NCBI RefSeq assembly: GCF_949987535.1
Contig: NC_080064.1
Coordinates: 132,956,708 to 133,020,707 of the forward strand
Direction: 5' to 3'
Source: Balaenoptera acutorostrata
Taxonomy: Eukaryota > Chordata > Mammalia > Artiodactyla > Balaenopteridae
Length of the DNA: 64,000 nucleotides
Shown here: one piece after another, positions 47,159 to 56,484 of the stretch
Layout: each line of letters starts with the position of its first letter
Position numbering within the stretch: the stretch's first letter is position 1
Made by a program: the position numbers and the translations under genes
Notes under the pieces: generated by a model
What the model saw: only the letters and a program-made list of their open reading frames with translations
Databases searched by the model: none
What the model was told of the DNA's origin: nothing

Positions 47159-47732
47159 TTTCTTGTGTGTGTGTGTGTGCTTTAAAAAACAATACTGCTT
47201 TATTACTACCAGCAGGAGTGGCCTTCATGGGGTGGTGGGTGCACTGGGCTCAGGGTATGTGTGGGCTGTGAGGGGTAGATGATAATTGGGAGGCTGAAGG
47301 AAAGGGAGTGGGGCTGGAGGCCAGGCCCAAAGGCTTCTCCGATTTACTTCTGGGAAGAGGTAGACTTAATAAAGGAGTCATGGCAAGCTAGGGCCAGGCC
47401 GCCAAGAAGATTAAAAAATTCTTGGAAATCTAGCTGTCCATCAGAGTCGAGGTCCAGCTTCTTCATCATGCGGTCAAGGACACCAGGGTCCTTCTGATTC
47501 TTTGTGAAGGCACCCAGCTCTCTATTCATGAAGATAAGGAACTCGGCCTTGGAGAGTTTGCAGTTGTTACCGTCCCTTCCAGCATGCCTTTGGAAAACAG
47601 CAATCAGAGACTCGATGCACCGTTCAGTCTCTGTAGGGCTGGATATTTTTGCCATGTTCGGAGAAGAGCGAAGCACGGGGCTGTGAGCAAGGAGCGGCGA
47701 GGCGCGAACTGGGCGGTGGGCCGGGTCTGCTG
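47159..47732 (-). mobile_element. S100A11: S100A11 processed retrocopy (full insert)
   Basis: The insert, read on the minus strand, contains about 77 bp of GC-rich 5' UTR, an uninterrupted S100A11 reading frame without introns, a 3' UTR (47343 down to about 47180) and the polyadenylation signal AATAAA (complement TTTATT at 47199-47204). It is bounded by a perfect 13-bp duplication. What should be the poly-A tail is now A-rich sequence plus a (CA)n run (TG on the plus strand, 47164-47179). All of this marks L1-mediated copying of a spliced mRNA. Confidence 0.95.
47344..47655 (-). CDS. S100A11: Intact S100A11-like retrogene, EF-hand calcium-binding protein
   Basis: The frame encodes 103 residues from ATG 47655 (MAKISSPTETERCIES...) to TAA at 47344-47346. 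The family start is this ATG; an in-frame ATG seven codons upstream lies in retrocopied 5' UTR. S100A11 (calgizzarin) is a dimeric EF-hand protein that binds Ca2+ and annexins and acts in membrane repair and growth control. Visible here are the S100-type first loop (about residues 25-38, HAGRDGNNC... with E38) and a canonical second loop, residues 68-79, with D68, D70, D72, Q74, D76 and E79 intact, followed by the C-terminal helix with C91. The protein ends SSQK; known mammalian S100A11 ends with two further residues (Arg-Thr), lost to the TAA. No intron interrupts the frame. Whether this copy is transcribed is not visible; it lies about 2.3 kb upstream of the SUCO start in opposite orientation. 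Confidence 0.9.
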   Translation of the reverse strand: MAKISSPTETERCIESLIAVFQRHAGRDGNNCKLSKAEFLIFMNRELGAFTKNQKDPGVLDRMMKKLDLDSDGQLDFQEFFNLLGGLALACHDSFIKSTSSQK

Positions 47733-47745
47733 GAGCATGTATTCT
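47733..47745 (+). repeat. Right target-site duplication of the S100A11 retrocopy
   Basis: GAGCATGTATTCT, identical to 47146-47158. Confidence 0.93.
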
Positions 47746-48900
47746 AACAGAACTTTCTTTGCTGTGATCTACTGAGGATCAGCTCAGGAGCACCTGTTCC
47801 TTGCCCTGAATAACCTATTTCCTGGAGTGAAAGGAAAAGGGTGCCTCACATGGTAAAGAATGTAAAATAATCCCCATCCTTCTGTTGCCCCTACCTTCCT
47901 TTTAATTTACATATTAATCATTTGATACTGCTCTTGGGCGAGTTAAGTGCTTGCCCACTGCAGTGAGAGAGATGAAGTGATTTTATTGTCATATACTAAA
48001 AGCGCCATGAACAGATCATTGGAACTGTTACCTAATTATTGCCAGAAAAATTAGTTTAGGATGAATTCTTCTAAAACCAAATCATCCTATGTAGAATTTT
48101 TCTAATATCCAGTTGACTTATAGTAAGAATTTTAGAATGAGTCAAAACATTCTGTTCCCTGGGAATGCAATTAACAACTAATTCAACTTAGAAGGTTTAC
48201 AAGGAAATTACGTGGTTCAAAATTGTGTTAGATGGGCACTTTACTGAGTCCTTTTTCCTTCGACCACATGAGTACCAAGTGGCCCACGCTTTAATAACAC
48301 GTGCTTTGAACATTTCTTACACTAGACATTGTGCCATGTTCCACGGCACAGACAACTGGAGTCTCCATTCTCCCATATGTCTGGCTGCTTTCTGGAGAAG
48401 GTAGTTCTGAGTTTCCGACAGCCAAGACAAAAAGGGAAACACCATTGAGTTATACTTTTATATTTCTTATTTTATAAAAGAAATACCCCTCCGTAGAGAC
48501 TAACTTCCCTCTTAGTGTCAAGAGTCAAATACATCACCATAGACAGAAGAAGGAACACATGAGGCCAGAGGCCAGACGTCTCCCGAGCAAAAGCTCGTGC
48601 GTCTTCCTCTATACCACCTCATAGAAGAGAACTACGTCAAGAGGCGCTTGGGAAGAAAAGCGGTCAAGCATTGTTGACTTTCAGGCAGAGGGTCCCTAAA
48701 CTAGCTTCTGAGACATCTTTAGGGGCATCAGTGGCATAAAAATCTCGGGGGGGGGCACACTGCTCGTTTTAAAGATTGAGAAGCGGTCACTTTTTGTCTC
48801 AGACTGTAACAACAGACGTGTGTACACGACCACCTTCCCCGCTTTCGGTGAACCTCAGAACTTGGAGTTCCCCCATAAGGAGCCGCAGTTTTCCCTTCCG
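47746..48900. other. Unique sequence leading into the SUCO promoter
   Basis: No gene identified. A G run lies at about 48748-48756 (GGGGGGGGG). CpG frequency begins to rise from about 48830. Confidence 0.5.
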
Positions 48901-48945
48901 GCCCCACGGCAGCGAACCCAAAGCACGAATCCAAGAGACTGAAGA

Positions 48946-49080
48946 CCAATCGAGCCGATCCCAGTGGAGGAATCTGGCGGGGAGCGAAATTCTCCCAGAG
49001 GCGGAAAAGATGCGGAAGACTTCTCACTCCAACCAATCAGATGAGAGGAACTCTTGGCACACCCCTTTCCGCTAACCAAT
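48946..49080 (+). promoter_or_regulatory. Cluster of three CCAAT boxes
   Basis: CCAAT occurs at 48946-48950, 49033-49037 and 49076-49080; the last two sit in identical AACCAATCAG context, 43 bp apart. This is the NF-Y motif. The cluster lies 560-700 bp upstream of the inverted CCAAT (ATTGG, 49640-49644) near the SUCO leader, so it may serve a separate or divergent start site. Confidence 0.55.
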
Positions 49081-49294
49081 CAGCACCTAGCTCGATGGGC
49101 CCGGCCCACTGACACCCGGAAAACGTCTTTTAAATTTTATTAGTATAGCTTTTCCCCCACCGTCATTCTAGGCCTTCCCACAAACTGTGGTCAAAAAAGG
49201 AAAACTGGATGTAACAATTCCAAAGCTGGCCAGTCTTGCAGTGAGAAGCGAAACCACAGACCTCTTCATCAAAACAGTGATACTGGGAAGGACA

Positions 49295-49314
49295 GGGAAA
49301 GGGAAAGGGAAGGG
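49295..49314 (+). promoter_or_regulatory. Promoter-proximal G-quadruplex motif
   Basis: GGGAAAGGGAAAGGGAAGGG has four G3 tracts with 2-3 base loops, fitting the standard G3N1-7 pattern. It lies 14 bp before the ZNF143-type site. Confidence 0.7.
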
Positions 49315-49327
49315 TTCCGGAGAGAAA

Positions 49328-49340
49328 ACTACAGCTCCCA
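49328..49340 (+). promoter_or_regulatory. ZNF143/STAF-type site
   Basis: ACTACAGCTCCCA matches the ACTACAnnTCCC core of the ZNF143/THAP11 motif, frequent at CpG-island and bidirectional promoters. The known motif is established; use at this site is inference. Confidence 0.65.
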
Positions 49341-49719
49341 AGGGCCCTTGCACGGACTCGGCGAGCCCTGGGCTAGAGGGCGGGACATCTTACGAAGAAG
49401 GCTGAGGGTCACGAGGCTCCTCTCGGACTTCCTGAAGTGGGCGGGACTTGAGATGGGCGGGGCGGTGGCCACCCCCGCCTCTCTCGCTTTGTGTCCTCCT
49501 CCCTCTGGCTCAGCTGCCTGAGACGTCGGAGGGGGCGTGGCCCGCGCGGAGGCTAGTGGGGGGTGCGAGCGCCGCGGGACGTGGGTGACGCGTCTTCTTC
49601 CAGCTCAGCGGTGTGTGAGGTGTCGCGGCCCCGCCGGTGATTGGTTGTTGAGAGGCTAGTACGCAGCGGCCGTTGGTCGCCGGCAGCACGGAGCGAGAAC
49701 CGGGGAGGGCGGGGGGGAT

Positions 49720-49812
49720 ATGGGGCGGCAGCGGCGGCGGCGGCTGGAGGAGGCGGGCGCGGACGAGCCGGCGGCTGCGGCAGCAACGGCGGTCCTCGGA
49801 AGCCCCCTGTGA
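49720..49812 (+). other. Upstream ORF 1 in the SUCO leader
   Basis: ATG 49720 sits in a good context (G at -3, G at +4) and opens 30 codons ending TGA 49810-49812. The start encodes MGRQRRRRLEEAG, the arginine run coming from the CGG repeat. It matters only if transcription starts upstream of 49720, which is not shown here. Confidence 0.45.
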
Positions 49813-49979
49813 AGCGCACCCGTCGGCGCCGCTGTGGGCCCCTGGGAGAGAGCGGCCAGCGCGAGAGCCGCTCAGGAGCCGCTCCTCCAGCGCCGCAGCC
49901 CTTCGGACTCTCGGTCTCATCCTCGCTCTCCTGCTCCGGCTCCTCCATCTTGGCCTCGGCAGTAGCAGCTGCCGAGAGG

Positions 49980-50021
49980 ATGTGCCGCCTTCTGGCAGGG
50001 GGAAGAAGGAGGAGAAGATGA
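49980..50021 (+). other. Upstream ORF 2 overlapping the SUCO start as ATGA
   Basis: ATG 49980 (A at -3) opens 13 codons (MCRLLAGGRRRRR) and its TGA stop is 50019-50021, so it shares three bases with the SUCO start ATG 50018-50020 (ATGA). It lies within the 5' leader for any start site in the island upstream of it. Overlap of this kind allows termination-reinitiation or limits main-frame translation. Confidence 0.7.
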
Positions 50022-50079
50022 AGAAGTACCGGCGGGCCTTGGCCCTAGTCTCCTGCCTGTCTCTGTGTTCCCTGGTCTG
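50018..50079 (+). CDS. SUCO: SUCO (SUN domain-containing ossification factor), coding exon 1
   Basis: The exon encodes MKKYRRALALVSCLSLCSLV and the first two bases of the next Trp codon, then GTGAGT begins at 50080 (phase-2 break, TG|G). The peptide matches the N terminus of mammalian SUCO (also C1orf9/OPT), a large (over 1,200-residue) rough-ER membrane glycoprotein with a SUN-like domain. Known work links it to bone formation and collagen handling. The basic MKKYRR start and the Leu/Val/Ala/Cys stretch form the ER signal. ATG 50018 has A at -3. Only this exon is in the window; no second coding exon was recognised to 64000. The neighbouring CpG island is its promoter. Confidence 0.92.
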
Positions 50080-51519
50080 GTGAGTAGCCGCGACCACACG
50101 GGAGTTTCCCGTGAGGGGAGAGGGGGGCAGGGAGCGGCCCAGGTCACACCCCCAAATCATCCCGGCTTTTAGGGTGCGGGTCTCCAAGGCTCCTATGAAG
50201 CGACAAACCGATTACTCCGTGACTCTCCGGCGGGCTGGCCTGGCAGCCCTCTCTGCGGAGGTTTTCGTGGTGCGTTTTGGAATTTACAGAGACTTAAGTG
50301 GGAGAGGGAGGCGCCTGGGTGCCTTTGTACCCGGTTACCCTGGCCCTTGGTGATGGTGGGGTGTGTGGGAAGTGTTCACATAGAGGCTGGGTAAGTTGCT
50401 CGGGCTTAGTAGCAGCCACTTGTTTTCATGGTCTGGGAAGGGCATAAGGTATGTCGGATGTGATGTGTTCCCGACAGGCGATTTTAAAAACGTGACTTGT
50501 CGTGAAGGTGACTAATGTACGAGCGCTGGTTCTCCTGGCCCTTTCTCTCTTAGTCTTTGGCCTCGGGTACACTTGGGGTTGCTGTTCTTGGAGACTTTCG
50601 GGAGGCGTTATGAAGCACTTTTTCAAGGGGTAGATGATAAGAAGCTGTTTAGCAGAGAGTGTCTTAGGGTGTAGTGTGTACAGGGGTTTCTGGAAGTGTG
50701 GCTTGGATAATGTCCCGTAGTAATGGAAGGATAAGTCCTGCATTTTGGAGGCGGGAAGAGTGCTTTGTCTATAAGTTTGTGGAGTTTCTGTTAGTCCCTG
50801 GCACATTTGGGGTTTTTTGAAGGAGAAGAGAAAGCTTGTCAGTCAAAGGATCGCTACCACTGTACTTGGAAAATCCATTCTGCCCTCCGAGGGAGTTTCT
50901 TCAGAGATGTGTGACATTTGCTGACTGTAAAGATGCTTCTTCAGTCAGAGTGATTTGCTGTTATATTAAAATCTAGACAAACTAAGTTTCTTGTTTAGCT
51001 TATTTCTGCAAAACACCAACAATTTTTTTCATTTATGTGGGTGCCTAATGGATTCCAAAGACACTTAAGTTGTAGAGTTGTTGCTCACAGAAAATAATAC
51101 GTAAATAAGAAGAAAAGAAAACACTTGCCTGGCTGAAGAATTTTGATTGGCAGGTTGATAGACGTTTTAGAGAACAAGAAATTTGGCCTCTTGACGTTCA
51201 TTCCGAACCCTTTAATGAGACCAATGTTATCTCACCTTCTGCTTTTTAGTATCATGTTGGTTACCAAGAAATGCATGTAGGAGATGAGTCCGCTCACCTC
51301 ATTTTAAATTTAAATTTGTACATGAGATACGGAAACCTTGTGTGTTCATATACACTTCTTTTTGGGGGCTGTTTAGTTGTTTGTAGGTTATATATGTTTT
51401 TTCTTTCCTCTTTCTACTTGATCTTGCCCATCTTTAGGCCGTGTATTCTTCATCACTGTCTGAAATGGTTGAGAGGGCAAAGAGGTTACACTTTTCATTC
51501 AAGTTTAAAACACACCAGG

Positions 51520-51835
51520 ATCTCTGGTTTTTTTTTTTTTTTTTAGTTGAAATATACTTGACATATAACATTGTGTAAATTTCAGGTGTACAACATGTTG
51601 AATTGATACATTTACATAATGTAATATGATTACCATGGTAGCAATAGTTAGCATCTCTTTCACATCACATAATCATTTCTTTTTGTGGTGGGAATAGTTA
51701 AGATCTGGTCTCTTAGCAAGTTGATAATTATAGTACAATAGTGTTGTCTACACTCACTATACTGTGATCTCCAGGACTAACTTATCTACCAGCTGCAAGT
51801 TTCTACCCTTAAACATGATTTTAAAAAAATTAATT
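51520..51835 (-). mobile_element. L1M-type 3' UTR fragment
   Basis: The plus strand reads a T run then 'agttgaaatatacttgacat', 'tgtaaatttcaggtgtacaa', 'ggtctcttagcaagttgata', 'atactgtgatctccaggact'; this is the reverse of an L1 3' UTR with its A tail. Confidence 0.82.
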
Positions 51836-52557
51836 GGCTGGTGGCAGTGAAATCAAGCATTACGGTGTGGTTTTTAAAATCATTTGCAGATTTAAATTAT
51901 CCATGCTTCTATTACTTTGTTTAATTTTGGGTTGTCTTTTGCTTAAGCTGACCTCAATATGGTTTCTCAACTTTATTCATTGGAGGTAGTGAGGAGATCA
52001 TGACCTGTTAGGGGAAAAAAAAAAAATCAGTTAGCTTAGTATTGAAAATAATAGTCATAAAGTTCTGTAAAGTTTGTTGACTTTCACAGTGAAAAATGGT
52101 TGTTGAGGGATTAAGTAAATAGTGCAAAATTTAAGAAACTTTTGTTTAAGAAACAGTTGGGTTTGTTTTGAGATTTGTTTGCACTGCCAAATTTTAAGAT
52201 ATTTTAATTGTTCTTTACTGAGGCCGTGGAAAGGCATTATAGGATATTAAGGCTTGAGAATTTTTTGGAAGGGTGATGATGACATCAGGGAAGAGAAGTG
52301 ATGTGTGGTGTGATTGGCAAAGGGTATGTTGTGTCTTTTGAGGCTGTTCTTCCTTGGGAAATTGGAATAATGAAATTATGTCACTGACTCAGCTGGAGAT
52401 CTAACTCTTGCTACAAGATGGTCTGTTAGGTCATTTCTCGACATCTCCATTCTCCCTTAGCGTAATGCTCTTGTAGGGTTTGACAAGTTTTGCAAGAGTC
52501 ATTTTTGTTTCTGTCATTTATAAAGTGTTCCAAGATTTTGTGATCCATTTCTTTTTT

Positions 52558-52855
52558 TTTTTTTTTTTTTTTTTAAATTATTTATTTATTTTTGGCTGTG
52601 ATGGGTCTCCGTCTCTGTGCGAGGGCTCTCCCCAGCTGCGGCAAGCGGGGGCCGCTCCTCATCGCGGTGCGCGGGCCTCTCACCATCGCGGCCTCTCCTG
52701 CTGCGGAGCACAGGCTCCAGACGCACAGGCTCAGCAGTTGCAGCTCACAGGCCTAGTCGCTCCGCGGCATGTGGGATCCTCCCAGACCAGGGCTCGAACC
52801 CGTGTCCCCTGCATTGGCAGGCAGACTCTCAACCACTGCGCCACCAGGGAAGCCC
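52558..52855 (-). mobile_element. CHR-type SINE in SUCO intron 1
   Basis: A long-subtype CHR unit, GC-rich and CpG-rich, with a T run of over 20 at its left. The duplication ATCCATTTCTTTTTT lies at 52543-52557 and 52856-52870. It is inserted antisense to SUCO. Confidence 0.94.
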
Positions 52856-53239
52856 ATCCATTTCTTTTTTAAGCCATACCATTTTGTAGATTTATGAGTG
52901 CTATATGTTTATACTACAATACTCTATAGTTTCTAAGTTCCTAAACTCCTCATCCTACCAAAATTACTGAATCTTATAATCACTTTATTTATACTGTCAC
53001 ATATTTATAGATCTTGCTTATGTCTCCCCTCTCATTTTGTCTTTCCAGCCTGGAGTCCTAACCTTAGATTACTTTCACAGAAGACTCATCCTATCCTTCT
53101 TAATATTTATTCTGGTTGCTATTTTTTCCTTTTGCATACTTCATGTGATTCTTTATCAAATAGTACAGAGTATTTTAGGCATAAATGTACTATAGCTGTG
53201 GCCAGAATAATTATGATAGCAATTATTTATTGTCAACTA

Positions 53240-53450
53240 TCTCTGACAAACCTGTGGTGTGTACTTTGCACATTTTAGCACCTTTAATCTTCACAACAAC
53301 CCTATTAGTATTATTGATAATTTACTTTTACATTTTATAGTTAAGGAAGTAGAGAAGTTAAATAACTTGGCTAAAGTAAAGCAGCTATTAAGTTTTGGAG
53401 CTTGGATTTGAACCTAGGCCGCCTGATTCATGGGATCCTGACTGCTGTAA
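53240..53450 (+). repeat. Ancient L2/MIR-class repeat
   Basis: 'gtactttgcacattttagca', 'ttcacaacaaccctattagt', 'gagcttggatttgaacctag'. Confidence 0.6.
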
Positions 53451-53489
53451 TCCTTTGTAGGTCAGGAAAACTATATTGTAGGTACGGCT

Positions 53490-53655
53490 CCATCACTTAC
53501 TAGATCTGCATCCTTGGACATGTTTTGTAATTTCTTTGAACCTTAGTCCTTATATCCTAAAAGTGGGAAAACTAATTCATTCACACCCCACAGGGTTGTT
53601 AGGAGGATAACATGAGATAATATATATGGTACATCTTTGTAAAATAGTAAGGGTG
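53490..53655 (+). repeat. MIR fragment
   Basis: 'ccatcacttactagatctgc', 'ccttggacatgttttgtaat', 'cagggttgttaggaggataa' follow the MIR core order. Confidence 0.65.
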
Positions 53656-53814
53656 CATTATCTATATGTTTTATCATAAAATCATTCAACAAAGGTTTTT
53701 CTCATGTTCATTAAGTACCAGATGTTGTTATGGGCATTGAAAATGTGAAAATAGGGTGACCAACTTATCCTGGTTTTAGCAGTGAAAGTCCTAAGTCCCA
53801 GGAATCCCCTATGT

Positions 53815-54285
53815 TAGTTTCCTATTGCTGCTGTAACAAGTTACCAAAAATTTAGTGACTTAAAACAACACACATTTATTATCTTACAGTTTTGGGGGTC
53901 AGAAGTCCAAAATAAGTCTTAACTGGGCTAAAGTCAGGGTGCCAGCAGGCCTGGTTCCTTCTTGAGACTAAGGGAAGAATCTGCTTCTTGACTTTTTCAC
54001 CTTCTAGGGGCTGCTTATATTCTGTGGCTCCTTCCTCGGATTATTCCAACCTCTTGCTTCAGTCTTCACATCTACTAATGAGAGATCCTCCTGCCTCCTT
54101 TTACATGGACTCTTGTGATTACACTGGGCCCACCCAGACAATCCAGGATTATCTCCCCATCTCAAATTCCTTAACTTAATCACTTCTGCAAAGACCTTTT
54201 TACCATGTAAAGCAATATATTCAGGGATTAGGACTCAGACATCTCTGGAGGGGCCATTATGCAGCCTAGCCTACCCGCCTTGGTC
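53815..54285 (+). repeat. Ancient LTR (MLT1/MaLR-type)
   Basis: 'tttcctattgctgctgtaac', 'gtgacttaaaacaacacaca', 'tttattatcttacagttttg', 'acactgggcccacccagaca', 'ccattatgcagcctagccta' are in LTR-type order. No viral coding region is attached. Confidence 0.68.
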
Positions 54286-54989
54286 CTGGCAAACTAGGAA
54301 GATTGATGACCACCCTAAAGAGGAAAAAAAAAGACTTGGTCGGTGCCTTAAGTGGTGGATGTTCAAATTTTTTTGTATTCCCCTCATCAGAAAAGCATTG
54401 TTCAAGAACCTTTAATATGTAATTAATTGTTTATAAGATTTATATATATGTAAATATGGTATTAGTATATTAGTATACTAATAGCATATTGCTATACATA
54501 ATAAATTACACAAATTAGATGGTTAAGAAAGATGAGAAAGAAAATAAACAGTCTAATACTTTATGTTAACAGACCTTTTTGTTCTTATTTAAAAAGTAGT
54601 AGTTTGGTGAGAGGTGTGTGATTGACTGACTAGATTATTTTACATCATAACGTGGATGAATAATAGCTTGTACTTAGCGCTGCTATTTTCTTGTTGGCTT
54701 GTGCTTGCATTATTATTATCTTTGCAGTCTTTGCAGGAATTTTTTCAAAGCTACTTCTCCAAGTTGTGAAAGTCAGTTTAGTTAAAACTAAATAATATAA
54801 TCTCTAAATTTGCTTCATTGAGCACACGTAAACTGCAGTGCCTCACAATGTGCTGGAAGTAAAGCCCACTGTCTGTGGAACTTCTGTTCTTTCCTCAGGT
54901 TTCTGACTATATAGTCTCTGCTGTTAATGACCAGCTGACCTTCAGATCAAGTGTGAATCCTTATATTAATCTTGATAAAGCTAAATTAA

Positions 54990-55140
54990 TTAAAAAATAG
55001 CCTTTATTTTTTAGAGCAGTTTTAGGTTCATGGCAGAATTGAGCGGAAGGTACAGTTTACCTTTAGTACTTGCTCTCTGCGCCCACACGTGCACGGCTTC
55101 CTCCATTATCAGCATCCCCCACCAGAGTGGTTTAATTTAT
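54990..55140 (-). mobile_element. L1M-type 3' UTR fragment
   Basis: The plus strand has 'ttagagcagttttaggttca', 'tggcagaattgagcggaagg' and 'ccacacgtgcacggcttcct', the reverse of an L1M 3' UTR. It is truncated at both sides. Confidence 0.78.
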
Positions 55141-55319
55141 TTTTTACGACTAAAAAAATCTAGTTTTTTCTTCCTGAACCCGAAAGGATCATCTTGGAGA
55201 AGCTCATATATAGAGCTAATGAGAAGAGCCTGACATTCAAACAATTCTCATACATTTGACAAATAGTTACCAAAAATAGTTTAAAAGGTCTTTAGAAACT
55301 TGAAGGGAAGACTTTGTAT

Positions 55320-55400
55320 TCTAGATAACGGTCTATTATCACTAGCTGTGTGTCCTTGGACAGATTATTTCTATGAGCCTCAGTTGTCATCCATAAAATG
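55320..55400 (+). repeat. MIR fragment
   Basis: 'ctagctgtgtgtccttggac' and 'agcctcagttgtcatccata' are the MIR core. Confidence 0.6.
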
Positions 55401-56484
55401 CTTTGCAGAATCAAGATGGGAGAATTTTGTTTCAGGCAGAGGAAAGATTCCTGTTGGTGGAGAGAGATGGGAAGGGAGGTTAGAGCCAGGTTTTGAAGGG
55501 ACTTGATTATTGTGCAGGTGAACTCTGATTTTAACCTGACTGAGAGGATGAGCCAATGAATTAGTTTAAATAGGAGAAACCGGAGAGTGAGGTCAGATTG
55601 ATCTTTTAGTTAGATCACTAGGGGGATAGAGTGGATTGGAAAGGACAGACTTTGGAGACAGGGAGCCCTAAAGTGGCAGTCACACTAGGAGAGAGTTGAT
55701 AGATATCCACAATATCTTGTGGATAGATATCCACAAACATTTTGTTAGGTAGAAACATTTATATGTTTAAAATACTTTAGTAAGAAACTAAATACTCTTT
55801 TTTGGAAACGTACATGTTGCAGATTGTACTTTAGTGCCAGGTGTGTGTTAACCTGTTTTGTTTTCAAGACCATATTTTAAAGTAGATTCAAAAAATAAAA
55901 TTGTACCTGTCTCAAGGGAATGGAAATTGCTTTTGAGTATTTGTAGTATAGGAATGTCAATCCTTTGCGACAGACTAGTTTCATAAATGCTGAGTTTTTT
56001 GAAAGAAAATTTGATTTTATTTTAGGACTTTGTTTTTGTAATGAATCACTAGTTAAAATTATTTTATATTTTCCATAAAAGTAACACCTAGCTTTGGTAG
56101 AAAATGTTTTGTAGCATTAACATGGCTTATAAGTACTAAGCTCATTTTATATTTCTTGTTATGGAGTATTTGAAATCGATAACAGGAGAAAATGTGAAAA
56201 GTGCTTAAAACAGTGCTTTGCTCATAGTAAGCCCTATTATGTAAGTTCTTATTATTCATTCATCCTGGATACTTTGGCAGAAGTAGGATCCTAGGCTGAG
56301 GTATCAGAGTTCAGAAGTAGGAATCCATACATCTGTTCAAAATACCAATATTATTTTGTTGCCAACAATGTATTTGGTGTGGTGGGGGTGGCTGAAGAAG
56401 CAGGAGACTAGGTAGGTACTGGTGTAGTGGAAAGGGCATGAAACTAAGTTAGAGCTTGGCTGTAATCCTTTATTTCCAGTATTA

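Larger units (their letters stand above)
49430..50130 (+). promoter_or_regulatory. SUCO: CpG island promoter of SUCO
   Basis: GC content and CpG density rise sharply. GC boxes (GGGCGG) lie at 49439-49444, 49455-49460 and, overlapping, 49460-49465; TGACGCGTC lies near 49586; an inverted CCAAT is at 49640-49644; a short (CGG)4 is at 49732-49743; and a YY1-like CCATCTTG is at 49945-49952. There is no clear TATA box. These are the traits of a housekeeping-type, dispersed-start promoter. The exact transcription start cannot be fixed from sequence. Confidence 0.88.

Noticed and set aside
49553..50021. Further long frames on both strands in the CpG island (126-131 codons)
   Set aside because: They are composition-driven shadows. 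Only the two ATG uORFs and the SUCO start have a defensible role.
49510..50187. A 225-codon minus-strand open frame across the SUCO island
   Set aside because: It is antisense to the SUCO first exon in very GC-rich sequence, where stops are rare, and it shows no known domain.
52480..52889. 130- and 90-codon frames in SUCO intron 1
   Set aside because: Both lie in the CHR SINE at 52558-52855; the CpG-rich body happens to be open.
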